Source of the DNA: an uncultured bacterium
GTDB lineage: Bacteria > Myxococcota_A > Polyangia > Polyangiales > Houyiibacteriaceae
DNA: 64,000 nucleotides
Assembly: GCA_938024995.1 (NCBI GenBank)
Contig: CALJDU010000012.1
Span: forward strand, 124,001 to 188,000
Direction of reading: 5' to 3'
Shown here: piece after piece, positions 9,613 to 19,709 of the stretch
Numbering within the stretch: the first letter of the stretch is position 1
Layout: the number at the start of each line of letters is the position of its first letter
Notes under the pieces: generated by a model
Told to the model about the DNA's origin: nothing
The model's database searches: none
What the model saw: only the letters and a program-made list of their open reading frames with translations
Position numbers and translations under genes: made by a program

Positions 9613-10331
9613 TCCCGGTCCTCGACGAGCGGATCGCGTTTCCCGCGCCCAGCAGCGCGACGGAAGACGGAGTGGTCGCGATCGGCGGAGACGTCTGCCC
9701 AGAGCGGCTCTTGCTCGCGTATCAGAGCGGCATCTTCCCGTGGCCGATTCGCGGCTATCCGCTCGTGTGGTTCTCCCCGGACCCACGCTTCGTTCTCTCG
9801 CTCCCAGACGCACACGTCGGTCGCAGCCTGCGGAAGGCGGTACGGAAGCGAGCGTTCGAGATCCGTGCGGACACCGCGTTCCGTGAGGTGGTACGGCGCT
9901 GCGCCGACGTCCCGCGACCGAATCAAGCCGGGACCTGGATCACGGACGCGATCATCGACGGGTATTGCGCGCTCCATGAGCTGGGTTACGCGCACTCCAT
10001 CGAGGCGTACCAAGACGAGGCGCTGGTCGGCGGGCTCTACGGAGTCTCGCTCGGCGGCAGCTTCTTCGGTGAGTCGATGTTCTCGGTGCAGCCGGACGCG
10101 AGCAAGGTCTGCTTCGCCACGCTGCTCGGGAACCTGTGCGCATGGGGCTTCACGATGGTCGACTGCCAGGTCCACACCTCGCACCTCGAGCGCTTCGGCG
10201 CCGCGCAGTGGGACCGGCGCCGCTTCCTTCGCGCCCTCGCCATCTCGACACAACGCCCAACTCGCGTAGGAAACTGGGAGCTCCCGTTGCAAGGCGGCGA
10301 CGCGCTCTCGGCGATAGACGCGATGCGCTAG
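9609..10331 (+). CDS. aat: leucyl/phenylalanyl-tRNA--protein transferase
   Basis: FPAPSSATEDGVVAIGGDVCPERLLLAYQSGIFPWP...GGLYGVSLGGSFFGESMFS...VDCQVHTSHLERFGA. Confidence 0.95.
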   Translation: MIPVLDERIAFPAPSSATEDGVVAIGGDVCPERLLLAYQSGIFPWPIRGYPLVWFSPDPRFVLSLPDAHVGRSLRKAVRKRAFEIRADTAFREVVRRCADVPRPNQAGTWITDAIIDGYCALHELGYAHSIEAYQDEALVGGLYGVSLGGSFFGESMFSVQPDASKVCFATLLGNLCAWGFTMVDCQVHTSHLERFGAAQWDRRRFLRALAISTQRPTRVGNWELPLQGGDALSAIDAMR

Positions 10332-10346
10332 CTCGCTCGCTCGCGG

Positions 10347-10973
10347 CTACTCCGGGTAATACGTAAACTCGATGCGGTCACGCGAGAAGAGCGCAGACAT
10401 CAAGGTCGCGAAGCCGATTCCCAACAGGATCCCTCCGGTGATCATCATCTTCTGCGGTCGCACGTCCTGACGCATCGCGTAGGCCAACGCGCCCGCCCCG
10501 ACCCCTCCGAAGACCAAGGTCGCGAAGCCCATCCGGCGACGCTTCTTGTGTTGGGGCCGGTAGTCGATCCGGATCCGCCCAGAGCGAGAGATGTTGATCG
10601 GCTCAGGGCCGACGAGCACGTGATCTTCTCCGTCGCCCGCGCTCAGGGTGTACTGGCCGCGGGGGACCTCTCGCGTGCAAGGCACCGTCGCGCAGACACG
10701 GGTTCGGCTGGTCTGACCCGCACGGTTCGCGAAGACCGTGAACTCATCGTCGTCATCAAAACCGACAAAGTCGATGGAGACCCGCGGTGACGGTCGCGGT
10801 GTGTCGTTCGCGTCGAGCGGGAGGCGAAGCGTTGGACCGCGATGCTCGGGATCGCGTGGCTCCGTGGTGGGCCGCGTCGATGAGCTCAGAGCGTGGACCT
10901 GAGCCTTTGCTGAGGCGCTCGAGGAGAGCACGAGAGCGACAAGCGCGAGCGGAACGAGGGATATGAGCTTCAT
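10347..10973 (-). CDS. secreted/membrane hypothetical protein
   Basis: N-terminal signal peptide and two C-terminal hydrophobic segments. Confidence 0.5.
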   Translation of the reverse strand: MKLISLVPLALVALVLSSSASAKAQVHALSSSTRPTTEPRDPEHRGPTLRLPLDANDTPRPSPRVSIDFVGFDDDDEFTVFANRAGQTSRTRVCATVPCTREVPRGQYTLSAGDGEDHVLVGPEPINISRSGRIRIDYRPQHKKRRRMGFATLVFGGVGAGALAYAMRQDVRPQKMMITGGILLGIGFATLMSALFSRDRIEFTYYPE

Positions 10974-11218
10974 GGGGTCTCCAAGGCGTTAGACGACGTG
11001 TGGGTCCCCCGCGACGCCGGCTCTGCACCGCTGCTGCCATCGACCAGCGCACCGAAGAGAAGCGCGAAGGCGAGGAGCCAGTGACGAGTTCGAGCCATGA
11101 TTTCAAGGTAGACAGCCCGTTCCTCCGCGCCATCCGCCATGGGTGTGTAATTGGAAATTTCTCGTACGATTTAATTTCACAAATCGCCGCCTTCCGGCTG
11201 ATTTTCGACGACGGAACG

Positions 11219-11247
11219 AAAAAAGGAGCGCCGAAGCGCTCCCTTTT
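11219..11247 (-). terminator. intrinsic terminator for the 11263-14433 gene
   Basis: GGAGCGC-TTCG-GCGCTCC stem-loop followed on the minus strand by a T-run; A-run on the other side, so possibly bidirectional. Confidence 0.8.
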
Positions 11248-11262
11248 TACGTTGTAGGTGCC

Positions 11263-14200
11263 TTAGCGGCGGCGACGAATCGCCAGACCAAGGAGACCGA
11301 GAAGCGCGAACGCGACTCCGGTCCCACCGTTCTGACCCGCCGAGGTCGACGCACAGAGCGCGCCACCCGAGAGGCCAAGGTCGGGGTCAACAACGACGTC
11401 GGACGGTCCGCAGTCGCCGGTGGCGACGTCACAGATCGGGTTCGCCGGGTCGGTGCAATCCGCATCGCTCGCGCAGCCAGCGGCCACGCACGTGTTGGTC
11501 GCGAGGTCGCAGGTCTCGCCCTCGGCGCAGTCGGTGTCGACCAGGCAGGTGACGCAGTCGCCGCTCGCGGTGTCACAGATCGGCGTCACGCCGCCGCAGT
11601 CCGCATCAGAGGTGCAGCCAGTGTCGACACAGGCGCGCTCCGAGGTGCAGACCTGACCCGCGTCACAGTCCGCGTCCTCGATGCAGCGGTAGCACTCGCC
11701 ATCGTCCGTATCGCAAACGCCGAGACCCGCCTCGGTGCAGTCCGCGTCGGAGCCACAGCCCGTCTCGACGCACATGTTCGCGTCGTTGCACGCGAAGCCG
11801 TCCGGGCAGCCGCCCGCGCCCGCGCACTCAACACACGCGGTGCCCATGAGGCAGACCCCGAGGCCGTCTTCGGTGCAGTCCGCGTTCGTGAGACACACAA
11901 CGCAAGCGTTGGTGTCCGTGTCGCAGACGGGCATCTCGGACGGGCAGTCGTCGTTCGTGACGCAACCAGGCGCGCACATGTTGGTCGCCGGGTTACAGAC
12001 CGGCTCGTCACCGCCACAGTCGGCGTTGTCACCACACTCGACGCAATCGCCTTCCGCGCAGATCGGGAAGTCGGCGTCGGCCGCCGCGCACTCCGCGTCG
12101 TCCGCGCAGCCACGACAAACGTTGTCGTCGCCACAGAACGGCGCGTCCACGCTGGTGCACTCGCTGTCCGCGGTGCACTCGACGCAGCCGCCGGTCGCTT
12201 CGTCACAGATCGGGAGATCCGCGTCTCGCGCCGCGCACTGGTCGTCGTCGATGCAACCACCACACACGTTGGCGTTGCAGAACTCGGCCGCGTCACAGTC
12301 GCCGTTCATGGCGCACTCAACACAGCTGCCGGTTCCGGCGTCACAAATCGGGAGCAACGGGTCGGCCGCGGCGCACTCGGCGTCGGTGGAGCAGCCCGCG
12401 CACACGTTCATCGCGTTACAGAACTCGCCCGCCGGGCAGTCGCCGTCCGCGTTGCACTCGACGCACGCGCCGTCCGGGTCACAGAACGGGAGGTCCGCGT
12501 CCGCCGCCGCGCACTGCGCGTCGGTGGTGCAGCCGCCACACATGTTCGTGCCGGTGTTGCAGAACGGAGTCGCGCCGGAGCAATCGCTGTCCGCGCCACA
12601 CTCGACACAGAGTCGTCCCTCACAGATCGGGTTCGCCGGGTCGAGCGCTGCGCACTCTGAGTCGCGGTTACATCCGCGGCAGGTGTTCGAGCCACCGCAG
12701 AACGGGGTCGTTCCGGAGCAGTCGCTGTCTTCACCACACTCGGCGCAATCGCCGGAGTCGAGGCAGATGGGGAGATCCGCATCGGCGGCGGCGCACTCGG
12801 CGTCCGTCGCGCATCCAACGCAGACGTTCATCGCGCTGCAGGTACCGCTCGTGCAGTCACCGTCGGCAACACACTCAACACAGACGCCGGCGCCCACATC
12901 GCAAACCGGAACCGCGCCGCCACAATCGGCGTTCGTGGCACACGGGCGACAAGAGGCATCTGCCGTGAAGGAAGTGCGGGAGTCGCCCACGTCACAGGTC
13001 TGACAGGCGTTGCTCGGGTTGGCTTCGCCATCGTCGAAGCACTCGCCGCCGATGCGGCAGTCCGCGCAGCACTCGCCGTCGAGCCCGTTGCCGAGGAAGC
13101 CGGCGTCACAGACACACTCGTCGGAGACACAGCTCGCGTTGGAGTCACAGAGCGAGCTCACCGAGCCGCTGCACTCCATGACCTCTACGTTGGTGCAGTC
13201 ACCGAGGATGGTGACCGTCGACGGGTCATCGGAAGGCGCGACGCCTCCGGTCGCGAACTCAACCGGGACACCCTCAAGGTTCGCCTGGTTGCAGAAGTCA
13301 CCGAGCAAGCTCGGGTCCGCGGCGGCGCGGACGGTGGCCTCAAAGGTCGTCGTGCCGTCACCGAGGTTCGGGACGAACGAGACGTCGAGGGTGCGGCCGG
13401 AGACCGAGCCCATGACCGTCGAAGCCGCGACACCAGAAGGCGTCGTGACCGCGGAGATGGTGCCGACCCAGCTGTAGCCAGCGGGGAGCACGTCCTCGAA
13501 GGTGATGCCCGTGAGCGCACCGCCGGTGAAGTTGTTGAGCGTGAAGCGGTACGTCGCCGTGCCGCCCGCGACGAGCTCTTCCGTCGCGACCTTCTCGAAG
13601 CCGAGGTTGAAGGGACAGCTGGCGCCATCCGACTGCGGGCCGTCGGGGCCATCGTCGACCACGGTCACGGCACCGGTGATGGTATCCATCTGGTAGAGCG
13701 TGTCGTGCGTGCCGGTGTCCGAGCCATAGCCGAAGAGACGTCCGCCAGAGTCAAAGAAGCTCGACCCGATACCGGAGAGCGCGTTGACCGTCGGGAGCTC
13801 GACCAAGGTGTAGCTTCCGCCGGCGAACGTGATCTCGATGACGCGCTTGCTGGCGCCGTCGTAACCGTAGGCCTTGCCGTTGATCGGGCTGAAGGAAAAG
13901 TCGGTGACACCGGCGAGACGGCCAGAACCAGCCGAGGACGCACCTGCGTCGATCGAGACCACCGTGACTGCGCCGGTCGAAAGGTTGACTCGGTCGAAGG
14001 CACGAGTGGCGCGGGTGAGGACCCAGTAGTCGCCGTTTCGGTCCACGTCGCCCGCGACGTTGTTGCTCGCGGAGAGCACCGACGAGAAGATGACCGTGGT
14101 CGCACCGGTCGAGTCGACCTGGATGACGTCGTCGCCACGCGCGCCGATGATGTAGTTCCGGGTCTTGTCGTAGCCGATGGCGTTGTACTTCGGGACGCGG

Positions 14201-14433
14201 CTTCCGACGGGGTCAAACGACACTCCGCCCGCGGCGGCTCCGCCCAGCTCGTAGAGCTGCTGTGAGGCGCCTTCTTCAATCGCCATGTAGCGAGTGCCGT
14301 CACAGGTAAAGGTTGGGAGGGAGGTATCGATCTGGGCGTGGGCTTGTCCGCCCACAAGCGCTACGGCGATGGCCGCAAGTGCGCCAAGTCCGATTCGGCT
14401 AAGTTGATTTTTCATTTGTTGGCTCATCCTCAT
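11263..14433 (-). CDS. large secreted cysteine-rich repeat protein with MYXO-CTERM-like tail
   Basis: Signal peptide MKNQLSRIGLGALAAIAVALVGGQAHA; DUF11-like domain (LPAGYSWVGTISAVTTPSG); many repeats of the type CVGCATDAECAAADADLPICxxxxDCxECGxDSDC; C-terminus GGALCASTSAGQNGGTGVAFALLGLLGLAIRRRR. Confidence 0.75.
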   Translation of the reverse strand: MRMSQQMKNQLSRIGLGALAAIAVALVGGQAHAQIDTSLPTFTCDGTRYMAIEEGASQQLYELGGAAAGGVSFDPVGSRVPKYNAIGYDKTRNYIIGARGDDVIQVDSTGATTVIFSSVLSASNNVAGDVDRNGDYWVLTRATRAFDRVNLSTGAVTVVSIDAGASSAGSGRLAGVTDFSFSPINGKAYGYDGASKRVIEITFAGGSYTLVELPTVNALSGIGSSFFDSGGRLFGYGSDTGTHDTLYQMDTITGAVTVVDDGPDGPQSDGASCPFNLGFEKVATEELVAGGTATYRFTLNNFTGGALTGITFEDVLPAGYSWVGTISAVTTPSGVAASTVMGSVSGRTLDVSFVPNLGDGTTTFEATVRAAADPSLLGDFCNQANLEGVPVEFATGGVAPSDDPSTVTILGDCTNVEVMECSGSVSSLCDSNASCVSDECVCDAGFLGNGLDGECCADCRIGGECFDDGEANPSNACQTCDVGDSRTSFTADASCRPCATNADCGGAVPVCDVGAGVCVECVADGDCTSGTCSAMNVCVGCATDAECAAADADLPICLDSGDCAECGEDSDCSGTTPFCGGSNTCRGCNRDSECAALDPANPICEGRLCVECGADSDCSGATPFCNTGTNMCGGCTTDAQCAAADADLPFCDPDGACVECNADGDCPAGEFCNAMNVCAGCSTDAECAAADPLLPICDAGTGSCVECAMNGDCDAAEFCNANVCGGCIDDDQCAARDADLPICDEATGGCVECTADSECTSVDAPFCGDDNVCRGCADDAECAAADADFPICAEGDCVECGDNADCGGDEPVCNPATNMCAPGCVTNDDCPSEMPVCDTDTNACVVCLTNADCTEDGLGVCLMGTACVECAGAGGCPDGFACNDANMCVETGCGSDADCTEAGLGVCDTDDGECYRCIEDADCDAGQVCTSERACVDTGCTSDADCGGVTPICDTASGDCVTCLVDTDCAEGETCDLATNTCVAAGCASDADCTDPANPICDVATGDCGPSDVVVDPDLGLSGGALCASTSAGQNGGTGVAFALLGLLGLAIRRRR

Positions 14434-14840
14434 CGAGGGGTTTTGTGCACGCCGCGAGTTTGCGAAGTCCGTGCCACAGCGTCGTCCCAGAAACTCTGGA
14501 AACAACGGCAAACATTTGTAGCGGGACCTCCACGAACGTCGGTGAGTCCCCACACATCAAGTGGTTTGAGAAGTGTGCACGTGTAGTCCCTGCGTCGACC
14601 CAAGACAACCGTCGCTACAAATCCACGTCCCGCGGGGTATCTCCCCAGGCTGGAGGAAGCGCGTTTCCCTGGGTGTTGGGGAGCGACGTAACCCGAAAGA
14701 GCCGCCTGAAATCAGATCGTCAATCTCGTGAAGGTGGACGACTCAACCCTGAGACCCGAACAAGGGAATCACCCTTACGGCTAGGCAACCTCGCGCGCAG
14801 ACGGTCCGAAAGCGATCGCGAGGGCTGCTACGTTCCGTTC

Positions 14841-15521
14841 ATGAAGGTCTTGGGCATCATTCCAGCGCGCGGCGGATCGAAGGGGGTCCCGCGAAAGAAC
14901 ATCCGCGAACTCGCGGGCAAACCACTCCTCGGTTACACGGCCGACGCCGCGCTCGGGGCAAAGACTCTCACGCGGGTGATCGTCTCCACCGACGACGAGG
15001 AGATCCGCGATGTCGCGATCTCCCTTGGCCTCGACGTGCCGTTCTTGCGTCCCGACGCGCTCGCCCAAGACGACACGCCCACCCTCCCCGTCATCCAGCA
15101 CGTGCTCCGGACGCTTGAGGGCTACGACGCCATGTGTCTCCTGCAGCCGACCGATCCTCTCCGGCGCGCAGAAGACATCGACGCCTGCGTGTCGCTCCTG
15201 ATTAACAGTGATGCGGATGCGGTCGTCTCGATGCTCCCTGTGCCAGCGCACCACAACCCCCACTGGGTCTACTTCCAAAACCAAGATGGCTCGCTCGAGC
15301 TCGCCACCGGGGGCGTGGATCCGATCCCGCGCCGGCAGCTTCTACCGCCCGCGTTTCACCGCTCCGGTTCGGTGTACGTCACGCGTTCCGAAGCCGTGCT
15401 CGCTGGATCGCTCTATGGGAACAAAGTCATTGGGCACCCAATGGACCCCGCGCGAACGGTCAACATCGACACCTGGGAAGACTGGGCGGAAGCGGAGCGG
15501 AAGGTCAGGGAGCTGGGCTAG
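14841..15521 (+). CDS. acylneuraminate cytidylyltransferase family protein (CMP-sugar synthetase)
   Basis: MKVLGIIPARGGSKGVPRKNIRELAGKPLLGYTADAAL...LLQPTDPLRRAEDID; ATG at 14841, the ORF upstream extension looks non-coding. Confidence 0.87.
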   Translation: MKVLGIIPARGGSKGVPRKNIRELAGKPLLGYTADAALGAKTLTRVIVSTDDEEIRDVAISLGLDVPFLRPDALAQDDTPTLPVIQHVLRTLEGYDAMCLLQPTDPLRRAEDIDACVSLLINSDADAVVSMLPVPAHHNPHWVYFQNQDGSLELATGGVDPIPRRQLLPPAFHRSGSVYVTRSEAVLAGSLYGNKVIGHPMDPARTVNIDTWEDWAEAERKVRELG

Positions 15522-15700
15522 AGCGGCGATCTGTTTGAAAACGCCGCTCCGCTGCGGCCTTCGGCCTGATCCCGGTTTACCTCCTCACGACATCGGTCGC
15601 TGTGCGTACAGCACAGCTCGGTCTGCCCTTGCGGGGGCACACGAGCTCAGGATCCAATTCCGCGACCAGAGCAACGTCTTCAAACCGATCGCCGCTCTAG
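15518..15700. repeat. short palindrome-ended (MITE-like) non-coding element
   Basis: 26-nt ends CTAGAGCGGCGATCTGTTTGAAAACG / CGTCTTCAAACCGATCGCCGCTCTAG, inverted with 24/26 matches, bounded by CTAG on both sides. Confidence 0.6.
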
Positions 15701-15832
15701 CCGCGCGTTCCGAATTGCGGGCCGCGATACCTTCGAGGGTCGAGGTAAGTACACCGCCCAAAATCGCGAACGCGAACGACGAGTTCTGAACCGCCCCGCC
15801 TCGAGAACTCTGTGCGACAGCGCCGCTTCGAC

Positions 15833-16480
15833 TCACATTCGCCCGAGCTCTTTCGCGACCGAGAACGTCGGCTCGGTCTTCGCGCTCACGTCGTCCAGCG
15901 ACACGCCCTCCGCCAGCTCGATGAGCTCCAGGCCGTCATCGCTCACGTTGAAGACGCACAGGTTGGTCACGATCTGATGGACGCAACGAACGCCGGTGAG
16001 CGGCAAGCTGCACTCGTTCAAGATCTTGAGCCCGCCCTTCTTCGTCACGTGATCCATCATGACGATCACGCGACGCGCCCCCGCGACGAGATCCATCGCG
16101 CCGCCCATCCCTTTGACCTTCTTGCCAGGGATCATCCAGTTCGCGAGGTCACCGTGTCCGCTCACCTGCATCGCGCCGAGTACGCACATGTCGACATGGC
16201 CGCCGCGGATCATCGCGAAGCTCTCGGAGCTGTCAAAGAAGACCGAGCCTGGGATCGTCGTGACCGTCTGCTTGCCAGCGTTGATCAGATCCGCGTCCTC
16301 TTCTCCTTCGAAGGGAAACGGCCCGATGCCCAGCAGACCGTTCTCGGACTGGAGCACGACCTCCATCCCGTCGGGGATGTGGTTCGCGATCAGCGTCGGC
16401 ATCCCGATGCCGAGGTTCACGTAAAACCCGTCGCGGAGATCGCGCGCGATGCGAGCCGCCATTTGGTCTCGGGTCAGCAT
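15833..16480 (-). CDS. 3-oxoacid CoA-transferase subunit B
   Basis: [75 protein letters not shown]. Confidence 0.93.
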   Translation of the reverse strand: MLTRDQMAARIARDLRDGFYVNLGIGMPTLIANHIPDGMEVVLQSENGLLGIGPFPFEGEEDADLINAGKQTVTTIPGSVFFDSSESFAMIRGGHVDMCVLGAMQVSGHGDLANWMIPGKKVKGMGGAMDLVAGARRVIVMMDHVTKKGGLKILNECSLPLTGVRCVHQIVTNLCVFNVSDDGLELIELAEGVSLDDVSAKTEPTFSVAKELGRM

Positions 16481-17184
16481 TAGCTCTCTCCTCGCGGCGT
16501 GGTCGTTCGCTGCTCGATTGGTTTCTCGTACCCCGAGCCCACGATGACCCGCTGGACGTAGATGCCGGGCGTATGGACGGCGTCCGGATCGAGCGCCCCG
16601 ACCTCGACCAGCTCCTCGCACTCGACGATGGTCACCTTGGCGGCGCTCGCCATCATCGGGTTGAAGTTGCGCGCGGTCTTTCGGAAAACGCAGTTGCCCC
16701 AGCGGTCGGCGCGCCATGCTTTGACGAACGCGAAGTCGGCGCGGAGCGCTGTCTCAAGCACGAACATCCGACCGTCAAACTCACGGGTCTCTTTGCCCTC
16801 AGCGACCTTCGTGCCGTACCCGGTCGGCGTGTAAAACGCCGGGATCCCCGCCCCGCCCGCGCGGATACGTTCTGCCAGCGTGCCCTGCGGATTGAGCTCG
16901 ACGTCGAGCTCGCCGCTCATGAAGAGCTTCTCGAAGACTTTGTTCTCGCCCACGTAGGACGAGATCATCTTCTTCACCTGACCGTTCTTCAGAAGGATCC
17001 CGAGGCCCTCGTCGGTCGTCCCGCAGTTGTTGCTGATGATGGTCAGACCACGAACGTTCTTCGCGTGCGCCGCCCGGATGAGATCCTCGGGGTTGCCAGA
17101 GAGGCCGAAGCCGCCCGACATCAGCACGCAATCATCGAAGAGGTCCGCGACGGCCTCGTCAGCAGAGGAGAAGACCTTGTTCAT
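16480..17184 (-). CDS. 3-oxoacid CoA-transferase subunit A
   Basis: [50 protein letters not shown]; stop overlaps the start of subunit B. Confidence 0.93.
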   Translation of the reverse strand: MNKVFSSADEAVADLFDDCVLMSGGFGLSGNPEDLIRAAHAKNVRGLTIISNNCGTTDEGLGILLKNGQVKKMISSYVGENKVFEKLFMSGELDVELNPQGTLAERIRAGGAGIPAFYTPTGYGTKVAEGKETREFDGRMFVLETALRADFAFVKAWRADRWGNCVFRKTARNFNPMMASAAKVTIVECEELVEVGALDPDAVHTPGIYVQRVIVGSGYEKPIEQRTTTPRGES

Positions 17185-17249
17185 GGCCGCGATGGTCGAG
17201 CCCCGGTCCCGCGCTGTCAATCATGAGGCGGAGCGCTCCCCGATCTCGC

Positions 17250-17693
17250 TCAGGATTCCGCCGCGCGCGCAGACGTTCGAACGCCCGCCATCTCCGCGAG
17301 CTCGCGGTAGTGCTCACCGGCGTAGTAGCCGAGCACGCTCAGGGCGTCCTCGACCTCGCTCCGATCCAAATCCGCGAGCGGGTGCTCGACGGAGAGCACG
17401 ATGTCGAGATCGTCATCGATCGCGAAGCTCGCCATCAGCAGGTCGTGGTTGAGCCGAAGCAAACGCGTGTAGAGCTTCGCCGAGAGCGCGTCGTCTTCGG
17501 GCGATTTCAAGAACGGAACGATCGCGAACTCGAGGTACCCGTCATGGACGCGGACGAGGAGCGGGAAGCTCCCGAAGTCCACGCGTACCTGACTCCGACA
17601 CACCGTATCCGCGATCCGATCGCAGCTTCGCCCTCCCGACGCCAACAGCTTGATCAGTGGCTCCCCATCCACCACGACTTCTTCGATACGCAT
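17250..17693 (-). CDS. YbjN/T3SS-chaperone-like domain protein
   Basis: RVDFGSFPLLVRVHDGYLEFAIVPFL...LLRLNHDLLMASFAIDDDLDIVLSVEHPLADL; GAGGT-like RBS upstream of chosen ATG. Confidence 0.5.
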   Translation of the reverse strand: MRIEEVVVDGEPLIKLLASGGRSCDRIADTVCRSQVRVDFGSFPLLVRVHDGYLEFAIVPFLKSPEDDALSAKLYTRLLRLNHDLLMASFAIDDDLDIVLSVEHPLADLDRSEVEDALSVLGYYAGEHYRELAEMAGVRTSARAAES

Positions 17694-17698
17694 GGGGT

Positions 17699-18466
17699 CT
17701 ACCTCAGTTCGGTTCGGGTCTCGCGTCGCGGAGTGGACCTCGCGCGGATCGGTCGTCCGCGCTGCGGACGCGGCGCGTCGGCCGTCGTCATCGCGGTCGT
17801 CATCGCCGAAGCGCGGGGGGTCGTGGCCGCTCTTCCGCGACGCGTCCGCCGCGCAGGGCGCGCGCGGTCGCGAAGGGCCAACGGGTTTCGCCAGAGCGGG
17901 TTTCGCGACAACGGGTTGAGCCACGGGTTCACCAGCGGGGCGGAGACCGCGATGTCTGGCTCCTCAACCACCACCTGCGCGATGTCTTCCGGAACGACCG
18001 TCGGAGTGCCGCCACGCAACGTCCCGACATGCCGGAAGACCCCTTCGTCGCTCTCTCGGTACTGACCTTCCGGAGCGAACCAGTGACGGTGCTCGCGGTG
18101 AATCCCGCAGTACGCGGCGCCCAAGGCAAGCGGGAGCGGGTGCGCGCCGAGGTACGAAAAGACATCGCCCTGAAAGCCAAAGCGAACGGGGTCACCCAAG
18201 AACACACGCGCGCCGTCGACCTCCGCGAAGACCGCTTCGCCGACCGTCAGCGCGCCGTGGTCATGCTCTTCCTCAGCGTCGTGCCACGCGCCATCGGCGA
18301 AGGGATGGACGCCGCGGTAGGTCTTCGCCTGATGCTGTGCCTCGGACGTGTCCCCAATCGGCGCGCTGAGCACGCAAGCGATCGTCGCGAGGGTCCACAG
18401 AGGCCAGGATCGAGAACGCGCACCGGAACCGGGAGCGACACAACCATTCGAGAGAAGACCCACCAT
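17699..18466 (-). CDS. hypothetical secreted protein
   Basis: Hydrophobic N-terminus; plausible protein to about residue 180, then Arg-rich low-complexity; frame in the 3' part is uncertain. Confidence 0.35.
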   Translation of the reverse strand: MVGLLSNGCVAPGSGARSRSWPLWTLATIACVLSAPIGDTSEAQHQAKTYRGVHPFADGAWHDAEEEHDHGALTVGEAVFAEVDGARVFLGDPVRFGFQGDVFSYLGAHPLPLALGAAYCGIHREHRHWFAPEGQYRESDEGVFRHVGTLRGGTPTVVPEDIAQVVVEEPDIAVSAPLVNPWLNPLSRNPLWRNPLALRDRARPARRTRRGRAATTPRASAMTTAMTTADAPRPQRGRPIRARSTPRRETRTELR

Positions 18467-18575
18467 TTGGCCAACATACCAATTGTGGCCCGCCAAGGCA
18501 GCTCGCGGGCTCAGAGGTCCGCGTTTGCGCTCCCACCCAATAGAAACCGCGCCCGGAACATGGTAGCCGGCGCGC

Positions 18576-19463
18576 ATGGCTCGTCTCCTGCGCTCGCTTT
18601 TCTCCGCTCTTCTCGTCGCCTTGGTCGTGACGCCCACCTCGGCGTGCGTGACCGCGAGGCCCACGGGTTGGAACGTTTCCGCCGCGACGACCGTGCCCGA
18701 TGCGCAGCGAATCACGCTTCAAGAGCGGGCCGCGGCGGCCTGGGCGCAGCGGGAAGACGCCGCCTCTCTCGCGATCGCGATCGAGGCGTGGAACGAACTC
18801 GGGCAAACTGGCGATGTCGCGGCCCTTACCTCTTTGAGCCGAGCCTTCTTCTTCAAAGCAGACTGCCACGCGCGTTTCGAAGATGACCCGCCGTTCGACA
18901 TGGCGACGCTCTTCAACGATGGCGCGGTCGCTGGAGAAATGGCGCTCACCTATTCATCGGACGACTTTCGGGATCGCGTGAGCCACGGAACGCCCTTGGT
19001 GGACGCGATGGTGGCGCTGCCGGACTCTTCGATCGAAGCGCTCTACTGGCGCACGTTGAACCTCTATCGCTGGAGCGAGCAGCAAAACCTCCCGACGCGA
19101 ATCGACGTGCGAGATGAGGCCCGCGCGATTATGGAACGCGCGCTTCGGGTGAACCCCGACCTTGATCAGGCGGGACCGCAGCGCTTCTTCGGGGAGCATT
19201 ACGCGCGTGCTGAACAGGTCCTTGGCGGCGACCTTCCCCGTTCGGATCGGTATTTCGTTCAGGCGAACCGCCGCGCGCCCGACTACCTCGAGAACCTCGT
19301 CCAGTTCGCTTTCCGTCATGACCTCGCGCGTCGTGATCGCGCCGCGTTCGTGGCGCGATTGGAGCAAGTCGAAGACGCGACCATCGAGACGAACGAGTTC
19401 GCGCCGGAGAATCGGTGCGCTCAGAAGAAGGCGCGCTGGTTGATGGCCGCCGACCTGATGTGA
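18576..19463 (+). CDS. TRAP transporter TatT component family-like lipoprotein
   Basis: Lipobox TPTSACVTA; helical repeats including SIEALYWRTLNLYRWSEQQ and GPQRFFGEHYARA. Confidence 0.6.
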   Translation: MARLLRSLFSALLVALVVTPTSACVTARPTGWNVSAATTVPDAQRITLQERAAAAWAQREDAASLAIAIEAWNELGQTGDVAALTSLSRAFFFKADCHARFEDDPPFDMATLFNDGAVAGEMALTYSSDDFRDRVSHGTPLVDAMVALPDSSIEALYWRTLNLYRWSEQQNLPTRIDVRDEARAIMERALRVNPDLDQAGPQRFFGEHYARAEQVLGGDLPRSDRYFVQANRRAPDYLENLVQFAFRHDLARRDRAAFVARLEQVEDATIETNEFAPENRCAQKKARWLMAADLM

Positions 19464-19709
19464 ACCACTTCCTTCCCGTAACTCTGTAAGCGGTTGTAAG
19501 GGTCGACAAAGTCTGCTCGACGAACCCGCACCTTGCCGCTACACACACCCCGCTTACTGAAAACTCACGAAGCGGCACACCCCATGCACAGACTGGGGAC
19601 AGGTCACGAGAATCGTTCTAAACGCCACGTTTTCGAGACTTCCGCTCACCGCTCCTGAGCCACTCGTGCCACACCGTGACTTTTTTGCCACTCCTCTAAA
19701 GGACGCTTA

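Noticed and set aside
11143-13003. 505-aa and 422-aa + strand ORFs over the Cys-rich gene
   Set aside because: Periodic translations (SQIGxSASAAAHSAS...) mirror the repeat structure of the real minus-strand gene.
14445-14840. N-terminal extension of the cytidylyltransferase ORF or a leader peptide/riboswitch
   Set aside because: Family start motif MKVLGIIPARGGSKG begins at 14841; I could not support a specific structured RNA by eye.
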